Positions 33,906-41,589 of a stretch of 42,738 bases of DNA are shown here, piece after piece (position 1 is the first letter of the stretch; every line of letters starts with the position of its first letter). The stretch is taken from positions 1 through 42,738 of the forward strand of contig DATGMP010000055.1 in NCBI GenBank assembly GCA_035293565.1, written 5' to 3'. Under the pieces are notes generated by a model. It was not told the origin of the DNA. It saw nothing but the letters and a program-made list of their open reading frames with translations, and did not search any database. The stretch is from DATGMP01 sp035293565. GTDB taxonomy: Bacteria; Pseudomonadota; Alphaproteobacteria; BOG-932; Roseiterribacteraceae. The translations under genes were made by a program, and so were the position numbers.

Positions 33906-35633
33906 TCAGTGCGTCGGCGCGGGCTGCGCGCCGCGCAGCAGCTTGCCCGGAAGATCGCCGGTGGGCGCGCCGCCCCGATAAATGATGCGGCCGCCGACCA
34001 TGGTAAGGGCGTAGCCGTCGGCCCGTTGGTTCAGCCGGCGGCCGCCCGCCGGCAGATCGAACAGGATCTCGGGCGTGTGCAGCGCCAGCCGGTCATAGTC
34101 GATGATGTTGAGGTTGGCTGTGTAGCCCCGTGCCAGCAATCCGCGATCCTCGAAGCCCACCGCCTTCGCCGGATCGCGCGCCAAAGCCTTGATCGCCCAT
34201 TCGAGCGGCAGGCGCTCGCCCTTGCGGTCGCGCGTCCAATGGGTCAGCAGATGCGTCGGGAAGCTGGCGTCGCAGATCATGCCGTAATGCGCGCCGCCGT
34301 CGCCGAGTCCGATCACCGTATCCTTGTCGAGCAGCATCTGACGGCAGACCTCCAGCGAGCCGCCTTGCAGATTGCCCAGCGCCACGATCAGCATCTGCGC
34401 CCCGTCGTTCTTCATCAGAAGCTCGTAGGCGATCTCTTCCGGCTTCACGCCGCGCGCTCGCGCCTGCGCCGCGATGCTGGTCTCGGGCGCGGGCTCGTAG
34501 TTCGGCGGATCGGTGACCTCGAACATGTATTCCCAATTACGGCCGATGATCGCCAGCATCGACGCGGACTGGCCGGGTTCTTCGCTGACGAGCTTCCGCT
34601 TGAGCTCGGGGTTCTTCAGCGCCGCGGCACGATCGGCGAAAGAGAGCGCCTTCAGCGGCTGATAGCTGGGGCAAAGGCTGAACGGGTTCACCGACAGATT
34701 GTGCCCGAGGATCATGCCGATCGGGCGTGGGAAGACCTGCGCCGTGATGCCCGGGCCGGTGCGGTTGGCTTCGTCGATCGCCCGGAGCGCCACCTTCCAA
34801 TCGTCGGACGGCTCGTTCGACGTGCCGAGGGTGAAGGTGCCGGGGCGGCCCGATTCCGCCGTGAGGCGCGTCAGGACTCCGATCTCTTCGGTCCAGCTTC
34901 GCTGCCGCGCGTTCATCACCATCTGGATGATGCCCTTGCCGGCTTCGCGCATGCCCTGCGCGATGGCCGACAGCTCGGTCTCCGACGCGTCATAGCTCGG
35001 GATCGAATCTCCGTCGCGCGTGCGGTGGATGAAGAGACGCGACGTGGCGAAGCCCAGGGCGCCGGCCTCCATCGCCTCGCGCGACAGAGCCTTCATGCGG
35101 GCGAGATCGGCCTCGGTCGCGGGCTCGCGATCGGCGCCGCGCCGCCCCATCGCGTAGACCCTGAGCGGCGAGTGGGGCAGGTAGGCTGCGACATCGATGT
35201 CCCGCTTGCGCGCATCGAGCGCGTTCAGATAGTCGGGGAAGGTCTCCCATTCCCAGCTGAGCCCTTCGGCCATGACGACGCCGGGAATGTCCTCGACGCC
35301 CTCCATGACCGCGATCAGCAGCTCATGGTCGTCCTTGCGGCAGGGCGCGAAGCCGACGCCGCAATTGCCCATCACGACGGTCGTCACCCCGTGGGCGGAG
35401 GAAGGGACGAGCCGGGAGGACCAGATGGCCTGCCCGTCATAATGGGTATGGATATCGACGAAACCCGGCGTGACGAGCTTGCCCTTGGCGTCGATCTCTT
35501 CGGTACCGGCCCCCGAGACTTTTCCGACTTGGGCGATCCGGCCCTGCGAGACCGCGACATCCGCCTCGAACGGCTTTCCGCCGCTCCCATCGACCACCGT
35601 CCCGCCCCGGATCACGCAATCGAACGCCGCCAT
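33906..35633 (-). CDS. D-aminoacylase-like amidohydrolase
   Basis: A 575-residue amidohydrolase on the minus strand and first gene of the operon. Start ATG 35633 follows GGGGAAGG. The N-terminal FDCVIRGGTVVDGSGGKPFE begins the small beta domain. VTPGFVDIHTHYDGQ carries the metal ligands His62 and His64, and SAHGVTTVVMGNCGVGFAP follows, as in N-acyl-D-amino-acid deacylases. A later GDGGAHYGMICDASFPTHLL segment and the terminal GRIIYRGG complete the fold. The length (575) exceeds the roughly 480-500 residues of true D-aminoacylases and fits the broader catabolic subgroup. It could open an amide or cyclic bond of the pathway substrate; this is inferred from family alone. Confidence 0.9.
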   Translation of the reverse strand: MAAFDCVIRGGTVVDGSGGKPFEADVAVSQGRIAQVGKVSGAGTEEIDAKGKLVTPGFVDIHTHYDGQAIWSSRLVPSSAHGVTTVVMGNCGVGFAPCRKDDHELLIAVMEGVEDIPGVVMAEGLSWEWETFPDYLNALDARKRDIDVAAYLPHSPLRVYAMGRRGADREPATEADLARMKALSREAMEAGALGFATSRLFIHRTRDGDSIPSYDASETELSAIAQGMREAGKGIIQMVMNARQRSWTEEIGVLTRLTAESGRPGTFTLGTSNEPSDDWKVALRAIDEANRTGPGITAQVFPRPIGMILGHNLSVNPFSLCPSYQPLKALSFADRAAALKNPELKRKLVSEEPGQSASMLAIIGRNWEYMFEVTDPPNYEPAPETSIAAQARARGVKPEEIAYELLMKNDGAQMLIVALGNLQGGSLEVCRQMLLDKDTVIGLGDGGAHYGMICDASFPTHLLTHWTRDRKGERLPLEWAIKALARDPAKAVGFEDRGLLARGYTANLNIIDYDRLALHTPEILFDLPAGGRRLNQRADGYALTMVGGRIIYRGGAPTGDLPGKLLRGAQPAPTH

Positions 35634-35750
35634 AGCCTTCCCCTTCCATGGCCAAAACCCGCCCGATGTTACGCCCCAGGGCCGGACGGGGGAAGACAGC
35701 GATGTTCAGGCTGAGCCATCCTGTCCGCGCATCCGCGCGGGCCCACCGCA

Positions 35751-35850
35751 CCTCTCCCCCTGAAGGGCGGAGAGGGATCTGAATAAGCGCCCTCGTTCCC
35801 TCTCCGCACGAAGTGGGAGAGGGCGGGGCCCATTGCGCAGCAATGGGAGG
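35751..35850. repeat. Cluster of three intergenic hairpins
   Basis: Three stem-loops lie side by side. The first is CCTCTCC (35751-35757) with GGAGAGG (35769-35775), with inner C/G pairs. The second is CCCTCTCC (35798-35805) with GGAGAGGG (35816-35823). The third is CCCATTGC (35829-35836) with GCAATGGG (35840-35847), closed by a 3-base loop. The CCCTCTCC-type and CCCATTGC-type arms resemble dispersed non-coding repeats common in GC-rich proteobacteria. They fill most of the gap between the D-aminoacylase gene and the SOS-like box. Confidence 0.65.
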
Positions 35851-35915
35851 GTGAGGGGGATTTCGGAACGCACAAGACCGGAAAGCCAGCCCTCAAGGCG
35901 GCCTGGTGCCTCGTC

Positions 35916-35944
35916 ACAATGAACGAAACAAGAACAAATGTCAA
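35916..35944 (-). promoter_or_regulatory. SOS-type promoter: consensus -35 with LexA box GTTC-N7-GTTC
   Basis: On the minus strand a perfect -35 TTGACA (35944-35939) is followed by GTTC (35935-35932), seven bases, and GTTC (35924-35921). This is the LexA box of alphaproteobacteria. A weak -10 CATTGT (35921-35916) is 17 bases from the -35. The box lies between the promoter elements, the normal place for repression. Minus-strand transcription would meet only repeats for 280 bases before the D-aminoacylase gene, so the intended SOS target is unclear. Confidence 0.6.
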
Positions 35945-35951
35945 GATCCCA

Positions 35952-36028
35952 TTTGAACCGCCAAGACGCCAAGGGCGCCAAGCAGACTCGATCAATTCTT
36001 GGCGGGCTTGGCGCCTTGGCGGTTCAAA
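35952..36028. repeat. Long imperfect inverted repeat
   Basis: Left arm 35952-35982 and right arm 35998-36028 are each 31 bases, pair at 28 of 31 positions and enclose a 15-base loop. Each arm is built from CGCCAAG/GCGCCAAG units beginning TTTGAACCGCCAAG. It would form a very stable cruciform or RNA hairpin. This CCGCCAAG-type unit is, as I recall, a dispersed repeat found in several bacterial phyla. It separates the SOS-like box from the small secreted-protein gene. Confidence 0.75.
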
Positions 36029-36055
36029 AGGACAGGCCGCCACAGTAGACGCACG

Positions 36056-36610
36056 ATGGGCGACGGCGGTATCTGGCTGACCATGCTTCACCCGCCTCGA
36101 CCGCGGCACTCGCCGTATCAGATTTGGCTCCTCACGATCGTGCTGGTGCTGCCCTCGTCGCAGACTTTGGGCGCGGGCGCCGCCTACCCCCGGGAAGGAC
36201 GGGAGCCCATCGAGGTGCTCGCCGACCAATTTCGCGATCGAATCCTCCAAAGGCTCGATGAGAGTTGCGGCGGCGGGCCTTGTTCCAATTTGACGCCCGG
36301 CTGGGCCGACGATATTCGGCAGGGATGTCTGCGCGACACCGTCGCCAAGCATCCTCATGGGATCGGCGGCGAGAACGACCTGGTCGCATGCATGGAGCGA
36401 AAGAGCCGCTTCAGTCTGAGCGATTCACCTTTGAGCGAGTCCGATGACGCTCCCGCATCCGACGGCTTCGATGATTATCCGCCGGCGGCGGACGGCCTTG
36501 ATGCTCCTCGCGCGATCATCATGTGCAGGTACGGCGGCGGTTCGTTCGAAATGCGCGAACGCGGCGACTGTCTCGATTCCGGCGGAGCCGTTGTTGAGAG
36601 GGCGCAATAG
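36056..36610 (+). CDS. Small secreted protein of unknown function
   Basis: A 184-residue open frame from ATG 36056. A second ATG at 36083 would begin the signal-like MLHPPRPRHSPYQIWLLTIV and is an equally good start; neither has a clear ribosome site. A hydrophobic stretch ends near TLGAGA, suggesting export. The mature part has cysteines in ESCGGGPCSNL, RQGCLRD and VACMERK, and an ending IIMCRYGGGSFEMRERGDCLDSGG. That last pattern recalls small cysteine-containing secreted proteins of alphaproteobacteria. The acidic SESDDAPASDGFDDYPP region looks disordered. The frame is open upstream to 35999, but that overlaps the long inverted repeat. I do not recognise a named family. Confidence 0.5.
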   Translation: MGDGGIWLTMLHPPRPRHSPYQIWLLTIVLVLPSSQTLGAGAAYPREGREPIEVLADQFRDRILQRLDESCGGGPCSNLTPGWADDIRQGCLRDTVAKHPHGIGGENDLVACMERKSRFSLSDSPLSESDDAPASDGFDDYPPAADGLDAPRAIIMCRYGGGSFEMRERGDCLDSGGAVVERAQ

Positions 36611-36682
36611 ACACGGGGAGCCTCGAGCGATTTGCGATTGATTGAAACATAGCCGAGGTCGTCCCTTCCGAGGTCAAGCGCC

Positions 36683-37567
36683 TCATGATGGTGTTCGGGG
36701 TGGGCGCCTCGGCGATGCCCAAGGCCGAAGGAAGAAGGCGAGGACGACGTCCTCGAATTCGGCCTGACGCTCGATCATCGCCCAATGGCGGCAATCGAAA
36801 AACACGTGAAGCTCGCATTTCGGGATAAGCCGCATCGGCAGGATCGCCCGATCGAGCGGAGCCACCCGATCGTCCCGGCCCCATGTCAGCAAGGTCGGCG
36901 CCTTGATCAGCGGCAGATGCGCCCAGGGCTGGACGACGGCTTCGGGCGAAGCGTTCATGGCCTGGATTGCGGCGCGCGAGTAGAGACGTCTCGCCCAGGA
37001 CAGCGCTTCCGGTCGACCGGCGCGGCGCCAGCGCTCGTCGATCAGCGCTTCGGTGACCGTCGCCGGGTCATACACCATCGATCGCATCCAGGCGGCGAGC
37101 CGGTCGCGGCTAGGCGCCTCGGTGAATTCCACCAGCAGGTTCAGCCCCTCGCTCGGGAACGGGCTGAACAGGCTTTGGCCGCCCACGCCGCCGATCGAGC
37201 AAAGGCGGCGGACGCGGTCCGGATAGAGGCTCGCGAAGCGGGCCGCGACGATGCCACCCATCGAATTGCCGAGCAGGTCCGCAGAGGAAATCGACCGGCT
37301 GTCCATGAAGGCGCCGAGCGCGGTGATTGCGGCGTCGACCGGGGCGCCGGACGCCGGATCGCTGCCGCCGAAACCGGGCAGGTCCAGAACCAGCACGCGG
37401 AACGATCCGGCGAACGCGGGCAAGTTGCCGGCGAAGTTGGTCCAGCCGTCGACGCCGGGGCCCGAGCCGTGCAGCAAGATCAGCGGCGGCCCGTCGCCGA
37501 CTTCGTGAAAATGCAGCCGCCCGGCGGGGGTGGTTACAAATCGACTCGTTGCGTCGTAGTCGTGCAT
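36683..37567 (-). CDS. Alpha/beta hydrolase of the meta-cleavage-product hydrolase type
   Basis: A 294-residue hydrolase on the minus strand. Start ATG 37567 follows AAAGGAGC; an in-frame ATG 19 codons upstream is not needed. The oxyanion motif LLHGSGPGVDGW (with GSGPG at 34-38) is characteristic of carbon-carbon hydrolases such as MhpC, BphD and HsaD. The nucleophile elbow is GNSMGG (Ser102), the acid Asp233 lies in WGRDDRVAP and the histidine is His261 in DCRHWAMIE. No ring-cleavage dioxygenase or hydratase gene is nearby, so it may act on another beta-keto or ester substrate. It is divergent from an IclR-family regulator that likely controls it. The C-terminal RPWASPRRPPRTPS tail is unusual. 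Confidence 0.9.
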   Translation of the reverse strand: MHDYDATSRFVTTPAGRLHFHEVGDGPPLILLHGSGPGVDGWTNFAGNLPAFAGSFRVLVLDLPGFGGSDPASGAPVDAAITALGAFMDSRSISSADLLGNSMGGIVAARFASLYPDRVRRLCSIGGVGGQSLFSPFPSEGLNLLVEFTEAPSRDRLAAWMRSMVYDPATVTEALIDERWRRAGRPEALSWARRLYSRAAIQAMNASPEAVVQPWAHLPLIKAPTLLTWGRDDRVAPLDRAILPMRLIPKCELHVFFDCRHWAMIERQAEFEDVVLAFFLRPWASPRRPPRTPS

Positions 37568-37590
37568 GGAATGCTCCTTTGATGACCGAA

Positions 37591-37613
37591 GGCGACGGTA
37601 GAAAGTCGTCGCC
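37591..37613. promoter_or_regulatory. Inverted repeat in the hydrolase-IclR divergent region
   Basis: GGCGAC (37591-37596) and GTCGCC (37608-37613) are separated by 11 bases, 24 bases upstream of the hydrolase start. It could be an operator for the IclR-family regulator, but the arms are short and GC-rich, so chance is not excluded. Nothing else clear was found in the 169-base divergent gap. Confidence 0.3.
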
Positions 37614-37736
37614 TCGCCGGCCAATCGTTTGAAGCCGCCAAATTCCAGATCGTGGAAAGCCGCGAGGCCGCCTGCTTGTGAGCCCCCGGTCAGATGGGAT
37701 AAGGCGAGGAGCGGAGATTCGTGGATCGGGAGGACA

Positions 37737-38564
37737 ATGGCCGTTCGGCGCTCGGCGACGCTCGGCGGCGCGATCGTGCAGCGGGCCGACGATGGGCTCG
37801 GCGCGGTGCGCCGTGCGCTGGCGGTCCTGAAGTACCTGGCGCAGAGGAGTCCGCTCGGAAGCCGGCTCAGCGATATCGCGGCGGCGACCGGCCTGCCGCC
37901 GTCGACCGCCCACCGGCTTCTGCGGGGTTTGGCGGCCGAGGGAATGGTCCTGCGCGAGACCGGCGCGGGCCGGCTCTACAAGCTCGGCCCCTTCGCGCTC
38001 GGTTTGGGACCGGAGGCATCCCGACATCATTTTTCCTGGTTCGCCGCGATCTGCCGCCCGTCGCTCGAACGGCTCGCCGCGGCGACCGGCCACGCGGCCC
38101 AGCTGACCATCAGGGTCGGACGAAGCGGCCTGTCGCTCGACCTCGTGGCGGGCAGCGGCCCCGCGCATCCGGCCTTCGCCAAGTCGGGCGCCGTCGGTTT
38201 CATGGGGTTCGGCTCGGCCAGCGTGGCCCTTCTGGCCGCGCTACCCGAGGCGCTGGTTGAGGAGATTCTCTGGGAAAACGACTGGCTGCTCGGCCAGGCG
38301 GCGATCGCGCCGGAGCGCCTGAAGCAGATGATCGGAGAGGCGCGTCGAGACGGCTATTGCTATTCGGAACGGGTCTTCGTGCCGGATCTCTGCGCGCTGT
38401 CCCTCTGCGTCCCAAGCCGGAGCGGGCTGGCCTATGCGGCCTTGACCATTCTAGCCCAGACGGACCGGATCGCGCCCGAACGGGTCGACGTCATCCTCTC
38501 CCATCTGAAGCGCGAGGCCAGTGTCATCGCCCGGCAGGCCGATCACATGGCCGCGCCTGCATAA
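37737..38564 (+). CDS. IclR-family transcriptional regulator
   Basis: A 275-residue regulator. I choose ATG 37737 with GGGAGGA just upstream; the frame is open to 37629, but those residues are atypical. The N-terminal winged helix-turn-helix (VRRALAVLKYLAQRSPLGSR, LSDIAAATGLPPSTAHRLLR) is of IclR type. The C-terminal 180 residues form the effector domain (RPSLERLAAATGHAAQLTIR; GAVGFMGFGSASVALLAALP; RRDGYCYSERVFVPDLCALS). IclR proteins commonly control aromatic-acid or related catabolism and their own genes. Its divergent position makes the alpha/beta hydrolase the likely target. Effector unknown. Confidence 0.9.
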   Translation: MAVRRSATLGGAIVQRADDGLGAVRRALAVLKYLAQRSPLGSRLSDIAAATGLPPSTAHRLLRGLAAEGMVLRETGAGRLYKLGPFALGLGPEASRHHFSWFAAICRPSLERLAAATGHAAQLTIRVGRSGLSLDLVAGSGPAHPAFAKSGAVGFMGFGSASVALLAALPEALVEEILWENDWLLGQAAIAPERLKQMIGEARRDGYCYSERVFVPDLCALSLCVPSRSGLAYAALTILAQTDRIAPERVDVILSHLKREASVIARQADHMAAPA

Positions 38565-38674
38565 TCCAATCGCGGCGATAGATTTGCCCGGGCGGAAACC
38601 GAACAGCCCGGGACTCACGAGGTGGGCGGCGCGAAGCGGTACCCGCCGTTAGTGCATTGCGGCGCGCCTGGATC

Positions 38675-38706
38675 GTCGACGGGTTTCGCTCGCGCTCTAC
38701 CCATCC
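38675..38706. repeat. Dispersed intergenic hairpin repeat
   Basis: Read on the minus strand, this is GGATGGGTAGAGCGCGAGCG followed by AAACCCGTCGAC. It closely resembles the very common intergenic unit GGATGGGTAGAGCG(A)AGCG-AAACCCATC of proteobacteria, with GGGT and ACCC as arms. A second, weaker related unit may lie at 38622-38650 (GGTGGGCGGCGCGAAGCGG, TACCCGCC). It fills part of the 157-base gap between the convergent IclR and spoVR genes. Family identity is from memory. Confidence 0.5.
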
Positions 38707-38721
38707 AAGGGCAAAAAAGGG

Positions 38722-40269
38722 TCAGTTCGACGCTACGGCGCCTGATGGCGATGCGCGGTGCTCCTTCAGCACGGCATCCGACTGGGCGGCGATTTCGATC
38801 AGCATGACCTCATAACCCCAGAGGTCGGCCAGGTGCTGGAGCACGTAGGCGGTCTCCTTCTCGTCCAGCACGATGCCGGAATGGGCCCGGTGCTGCAGCA
38901 TCAGCTTGCGATCGCCATAGAGGTCGACATCGACGATCTCGATCTCGGGCTCCATCGACACGACGTCGAACTGGTTGGCGAGCTTGGTGCGGACCGTCTG
39001 ATAACCCTGCTCGTTATGGATCGCCTTGACGATCAGGTCCGAAACCGAATCGTCATAGACGTTGAAGAATTTCATCTTGCGGATCAGCTCGGGCGAAAGG
39101 AACTGGCGGATGAAGCTCTCGTCGCGATGGTTGGCCCAGGCATCCTTGAGGACCTCGACCCAATCGCCCTGGCCTGCGATCTCCGGCAGCCATTCCCGGT
39201 CCTCGTCGGTGGGCTCGGTGCAGACGCGCTGAATGTCCTGCATCATGCCGAAACCCAGCGCATAGGGATTGATCCCGCTATAGCCGCGATGATCGAATTC
39301 GGGCTGGAACACGGCGCCGGTATGCGAATGCAGGAATTCCAACATCGCGCCGTCGTTCAAGAAGCCGATGTCGTGCAGGCGGTTCATCACATGATAATGG
39401 ACGAAGGTCGCGCAGCCCTCGTTCATCATCTTGGTTTGCTTCTGCGGATAGAAATATTGCGCGATCTGGCGGACGATGCGGATGATCTCGCGCTGCCAGG
39501 TCTTGAGCGCCGGCGCGGTCTTTTCCAGGAAATAGAGAACATTCTCTTCCGGCAGCCCCAAGAGCTTGCGGCGCTCCGCCTCGGTCGCATTCTGCTGGGG
39601 CTTGGTCCCGCTGCGCGGCAGCGTGCGCCAGAGCTCGTTGTGGGAGCGCTCCGCCTCCTCGGCCCGCTCACGCGCCCGTTTTTCCTCGTCGCGCAGGTCG
39701 AACGCCTTCTTGCGCGGGTAGCGGTTGACGCCTTGCGCCATCAGCGCGTGAGCGGCGTCGAGAACTTTCTCGACCTCCGCCTCGCCATACTTGTCCTCGC
39801 AGCGCGCGATGTAGCTCTTGGCGAATTCGAGATAGTCGAGAATGCCGTTCGCGTCGGTCCATTGCCGGAACAGGTTGTTGTTCTTGAAGAAGTGATTATG
39901 GCCGAAGGCGGCGTGCGCGATCACCAGCGTCTGCATCATCATAGAGTTCTCCTCCATGAGGTACGCGATGCAGGGGTTGGAATTGATCACGATCTCGTAG
40001 GCGAGGTTGCGCAGCCCATGCCGGTAGAGCAGCTCGTCGCGCGCGAAATGCTTGCCGAACGACCAGTGCTTGTACATCAGCGGCATGCCGATCGAGGAAT
40101 AGGCGTCGAGCATCTGCTCGGACGTGATCACCTCGATCTGGTTGGGGTAGATGTCGAGCTTGAGCTCGCCGAGCGCAATATCGCTCACCTTGTCATAGGC
40201 GCGCTGGAGCCCGTCGAAATCCCAGTCGAAACCGGCGCCCTTGGGGTCGCGGGTGCGGTCGAGGGTCAT
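38722..40269 (-). CDS. SpoVR/YcgB family protein
   Basis: A 515-residue SpoVR-family protein on the minus strand and last gene of the prkA-yeaH-spoVR operon. Hallmarks are WDFDGLQRAYDKVSDIALGE, the conserved YEIVINSNPCIAYLMEENSM, HAAFGHNHFFKNN, a MMNEGCATFVHYHVMNRLHD segment with conserved histidines, and NPYALGFGMMQDI. The length is normal. Despite the sporulation name, the family is widespread in non-sporulating proteobacteria. It follows PrkA and a VWA protein there, and mutants show stress or stationary-phase phenotypes. The start overlaps the yeaH stop by four bases. The Glu/His clusters suggest a metal site, which is inference. Molecular function unknown. Confidence 0.94.
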   Translation of the reverse strand: MTLDRTRDPKGAGFDWDFDGLQRAYDKVSDIALGELKLDIYPNQIEVITSEQMLDAYSSIGMPLMYKHWSFGKHFARDELLYRHGLRNLAYEIVINSNPCIAYLMEENSMMMQTLVIAHAAFGHNHFFKNNNLFRQWTDANGILDYLEFAKSYIARCEDKYGEAEVEKVLDAAHALMAQGVNRYPRKKAFDLRDEEKRARERAEEAERSHNELWRTLPRSGTKPQQNATEAERRKLLGLPEENVLYFLEKTAPALKTWQREIIRIVRQIAQYFYPQKQTKMMNEGCATFVHYHVMNRLHDIGFLNDGAMLEFLHSHTGAVFQPEFDHRGYSGINPYALGFGMMQDIQRVCTEPTDEDREWLPEIAGQGDWVEVLKDAWANHRDESFIRQFLSPELIRKMKFFNVYDDSVSDLIVKAIHNEQGYQTVRTKLANQFDVVSMEPEIEIVDVDLYGDRKLMLQHRAHSGIVLDEKETAYVLQHLADLWGYEVMLIEIAAQSDAVLKEHRASPSGAVASN

Positions 40270-41570
40270 GTCGGGGCTCGCGATGGTTGGTCCTGCTCGC
40301 GCGAGAACAGCTCGCGGAAGACGGGATAGATCTGATTGCGCCGGCTGACCTTTTTCATGGCGAGCGGATGCCCCGTCTTGATCAACTCGTCATAAGTCCG
40401 CCACAGCTCGGTATTGACCTCGTAGCCGCCATGTTCGGAGGCGACCTCGATGTAGGCGAAATACTGGCAGATCGGCAGGATCTGGTCGCGTAGAAGGGTC
40501 GCGACCTTCGAATTGTCCGTGGAGAGGTTGTCGCCGTCAGAGGCCTGAGCGGCATAGATGTTCCACTGATCGCGCGGGTAGCGGGCCTGCACCACCTTGA
40601 TCATCTCTTCAAAAGCGGTCGACACGACCGTGCCGCCGGTCTCGGTCGACATGAAGAAGGTCTCCTCATCCACCTCGCGCGCCAGATGTGTGTGGCGGAT
40701 GAAGACGATCTCCACGTTCTTGTAGCGTCGTCCCAGGAAGACATAGAGCAGCTTGTAGAAGCGCTTGGCGAGATCCTTCATATGCTCGGTCATCGAGCCC
40801 GAGACATCCATCAGGCAGAACATGACCGCGCTCGCGACCGGCTGCGGCACCTGCTCGAACCGGTTATAGCGGACATCCACCGGGTCGATGAACGGAATGC
40901 GCTTGCTGCGGCTCTTCTGCCGCTCGATATCCGCTTCCAGACGGGCGCGCTCCTCGAGGTCCTCGGCCTCCACGGACGCCTCCAGCTTCTCGAGCTCGGC
41001 TTCGCGCGCCGCGATATCGGCGGGCCGCGGACGCTTGAGCGCGATCCTGCGCGAGAGGCTGTTGCGCATCGTGCGCTTCAGGTTGAGGTTGCTGACCGGT
41101 CCGGAAACCTGGTACCCGGCTCGCACGTGCGAGAAGCTCTCCGACGCGCGGAGCTGCTTGCGCAGCATGTCGGGCAGCTCGAGATCATCGAGGAAGATGT
41201 CGAGAAATTCGTCCTGGGACAGGATGAACTGGAAGGCGTCCTCGCCTTCGCCATCCTCCGACGCCTGCGAGCCTCTGCCCCCGCCGCCGTCCTGCTCCGG
41301 TCGCGGGATGCGGTCGCCCTCGGCATATTCCTTGTTGCCGGGCAGCACATAGTCCCGCTCGCCCTGCCGGTGCGAATGCCGGAAGGTGGGCTCCCTCAGC
41401 CGGTCCGTCCGGATGCGGATCTTGTCGTCGGTGCCGAGGTCGGTCAGGCCCTGCTTGGCGGTCGCCTCCCGCACGGCGTCCGTGAGCTCCTTGCGGGCTC
41501 GCCGTATGAAACGCTGGCGGTTTGCGAGGCTCTTGCCGCGGGGGTTGAGCCGTCGGTCGACGATATTCAC
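40266..41570 (-). CDS. yeaH: YeaH/YhbH family protein (DUF444, VWA-like)
   Basis: A 434-residue protein on the minus strand, start GTG 41570, with AAGGAGG about 14 bases upstream just after the prkA stop; the spacing is long. The N-terminus NIVDRRLNPRGKSLANRQRF and the later HSHRQGERDYVLPGNKEYAE segment are family signatures. The C-terminal half has a von Willebrand factor A fold with the metal-binding MDVSGSM motif (DxSxS) and MKDLAKRFYKLLYVFLGRRY. A charged stretch (AREAELEKLEASVEAEDLEE) is probably a coiled coil. YeaH is co-encoded with the kinase PrkA/YeaG and is thought to act with it in stress adaptation. Its partner and mechanism are unknown. Confidence 0.94.
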   Translation of the reverse strand: MNIVDRRLNPRGKSLANRQRFIRRARKELTDAVREATAKQGLTDLGTDDKIRIRTDRLREPTFRHSHRQGERDYVLPGNKEYAEGDRIPRPEQDGGGGRGSQASEDGEGEDAFQFILSQDEFLDIFLDDLELPDMLRKQLRASESFSHVRAGYQVSGPVSNLNLKRTMRNSLSRRIALKRPRPADIAAREAELEKLEASVEAEDLEERARLEADIERQKSRSKRIPFIDPVDVRYNRFEQVPQPVASAVMFCLMDVSGSMTEHMKDLAKRFYKLLYVFLGRRYKNVEIVFIRHTHLAREVDEETFFMSTETGGTVVSTAFEEMIKVVQARYPRDQWNIYAAQASDGDNLSTDNSKVATLLRDQILPICQYFAYIEVASEHGGYEVNTELWRTYDELIKTGHPLAMKKVSRRNQIYPVFRELFSREQDQPSRAPT

Positions 41571-41589
41571 GTTGTGCTCACGCGCCTCC

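Noticed and set aside
33909..35714. 601-codon plus-strand frame over the D-aminoacylase-like gene
   Set aside because: Antisense shadow of a gene with clear amidohydrolase motifs; low-complexity Arg/Ala/His composition.
35751..36028. CRISPR array in the repeat-rich gap
   Set aside because: Repeats are inverted pairs of different families with no regular spacer length, and no cas genes are present.
38758..40329. 523-codon plus-strand frame over spoVR
   Set aside because: Antisense to a strongly conserved gene; the Val/Leu/Asp/His-rich composition is a codon-shadow pattern.
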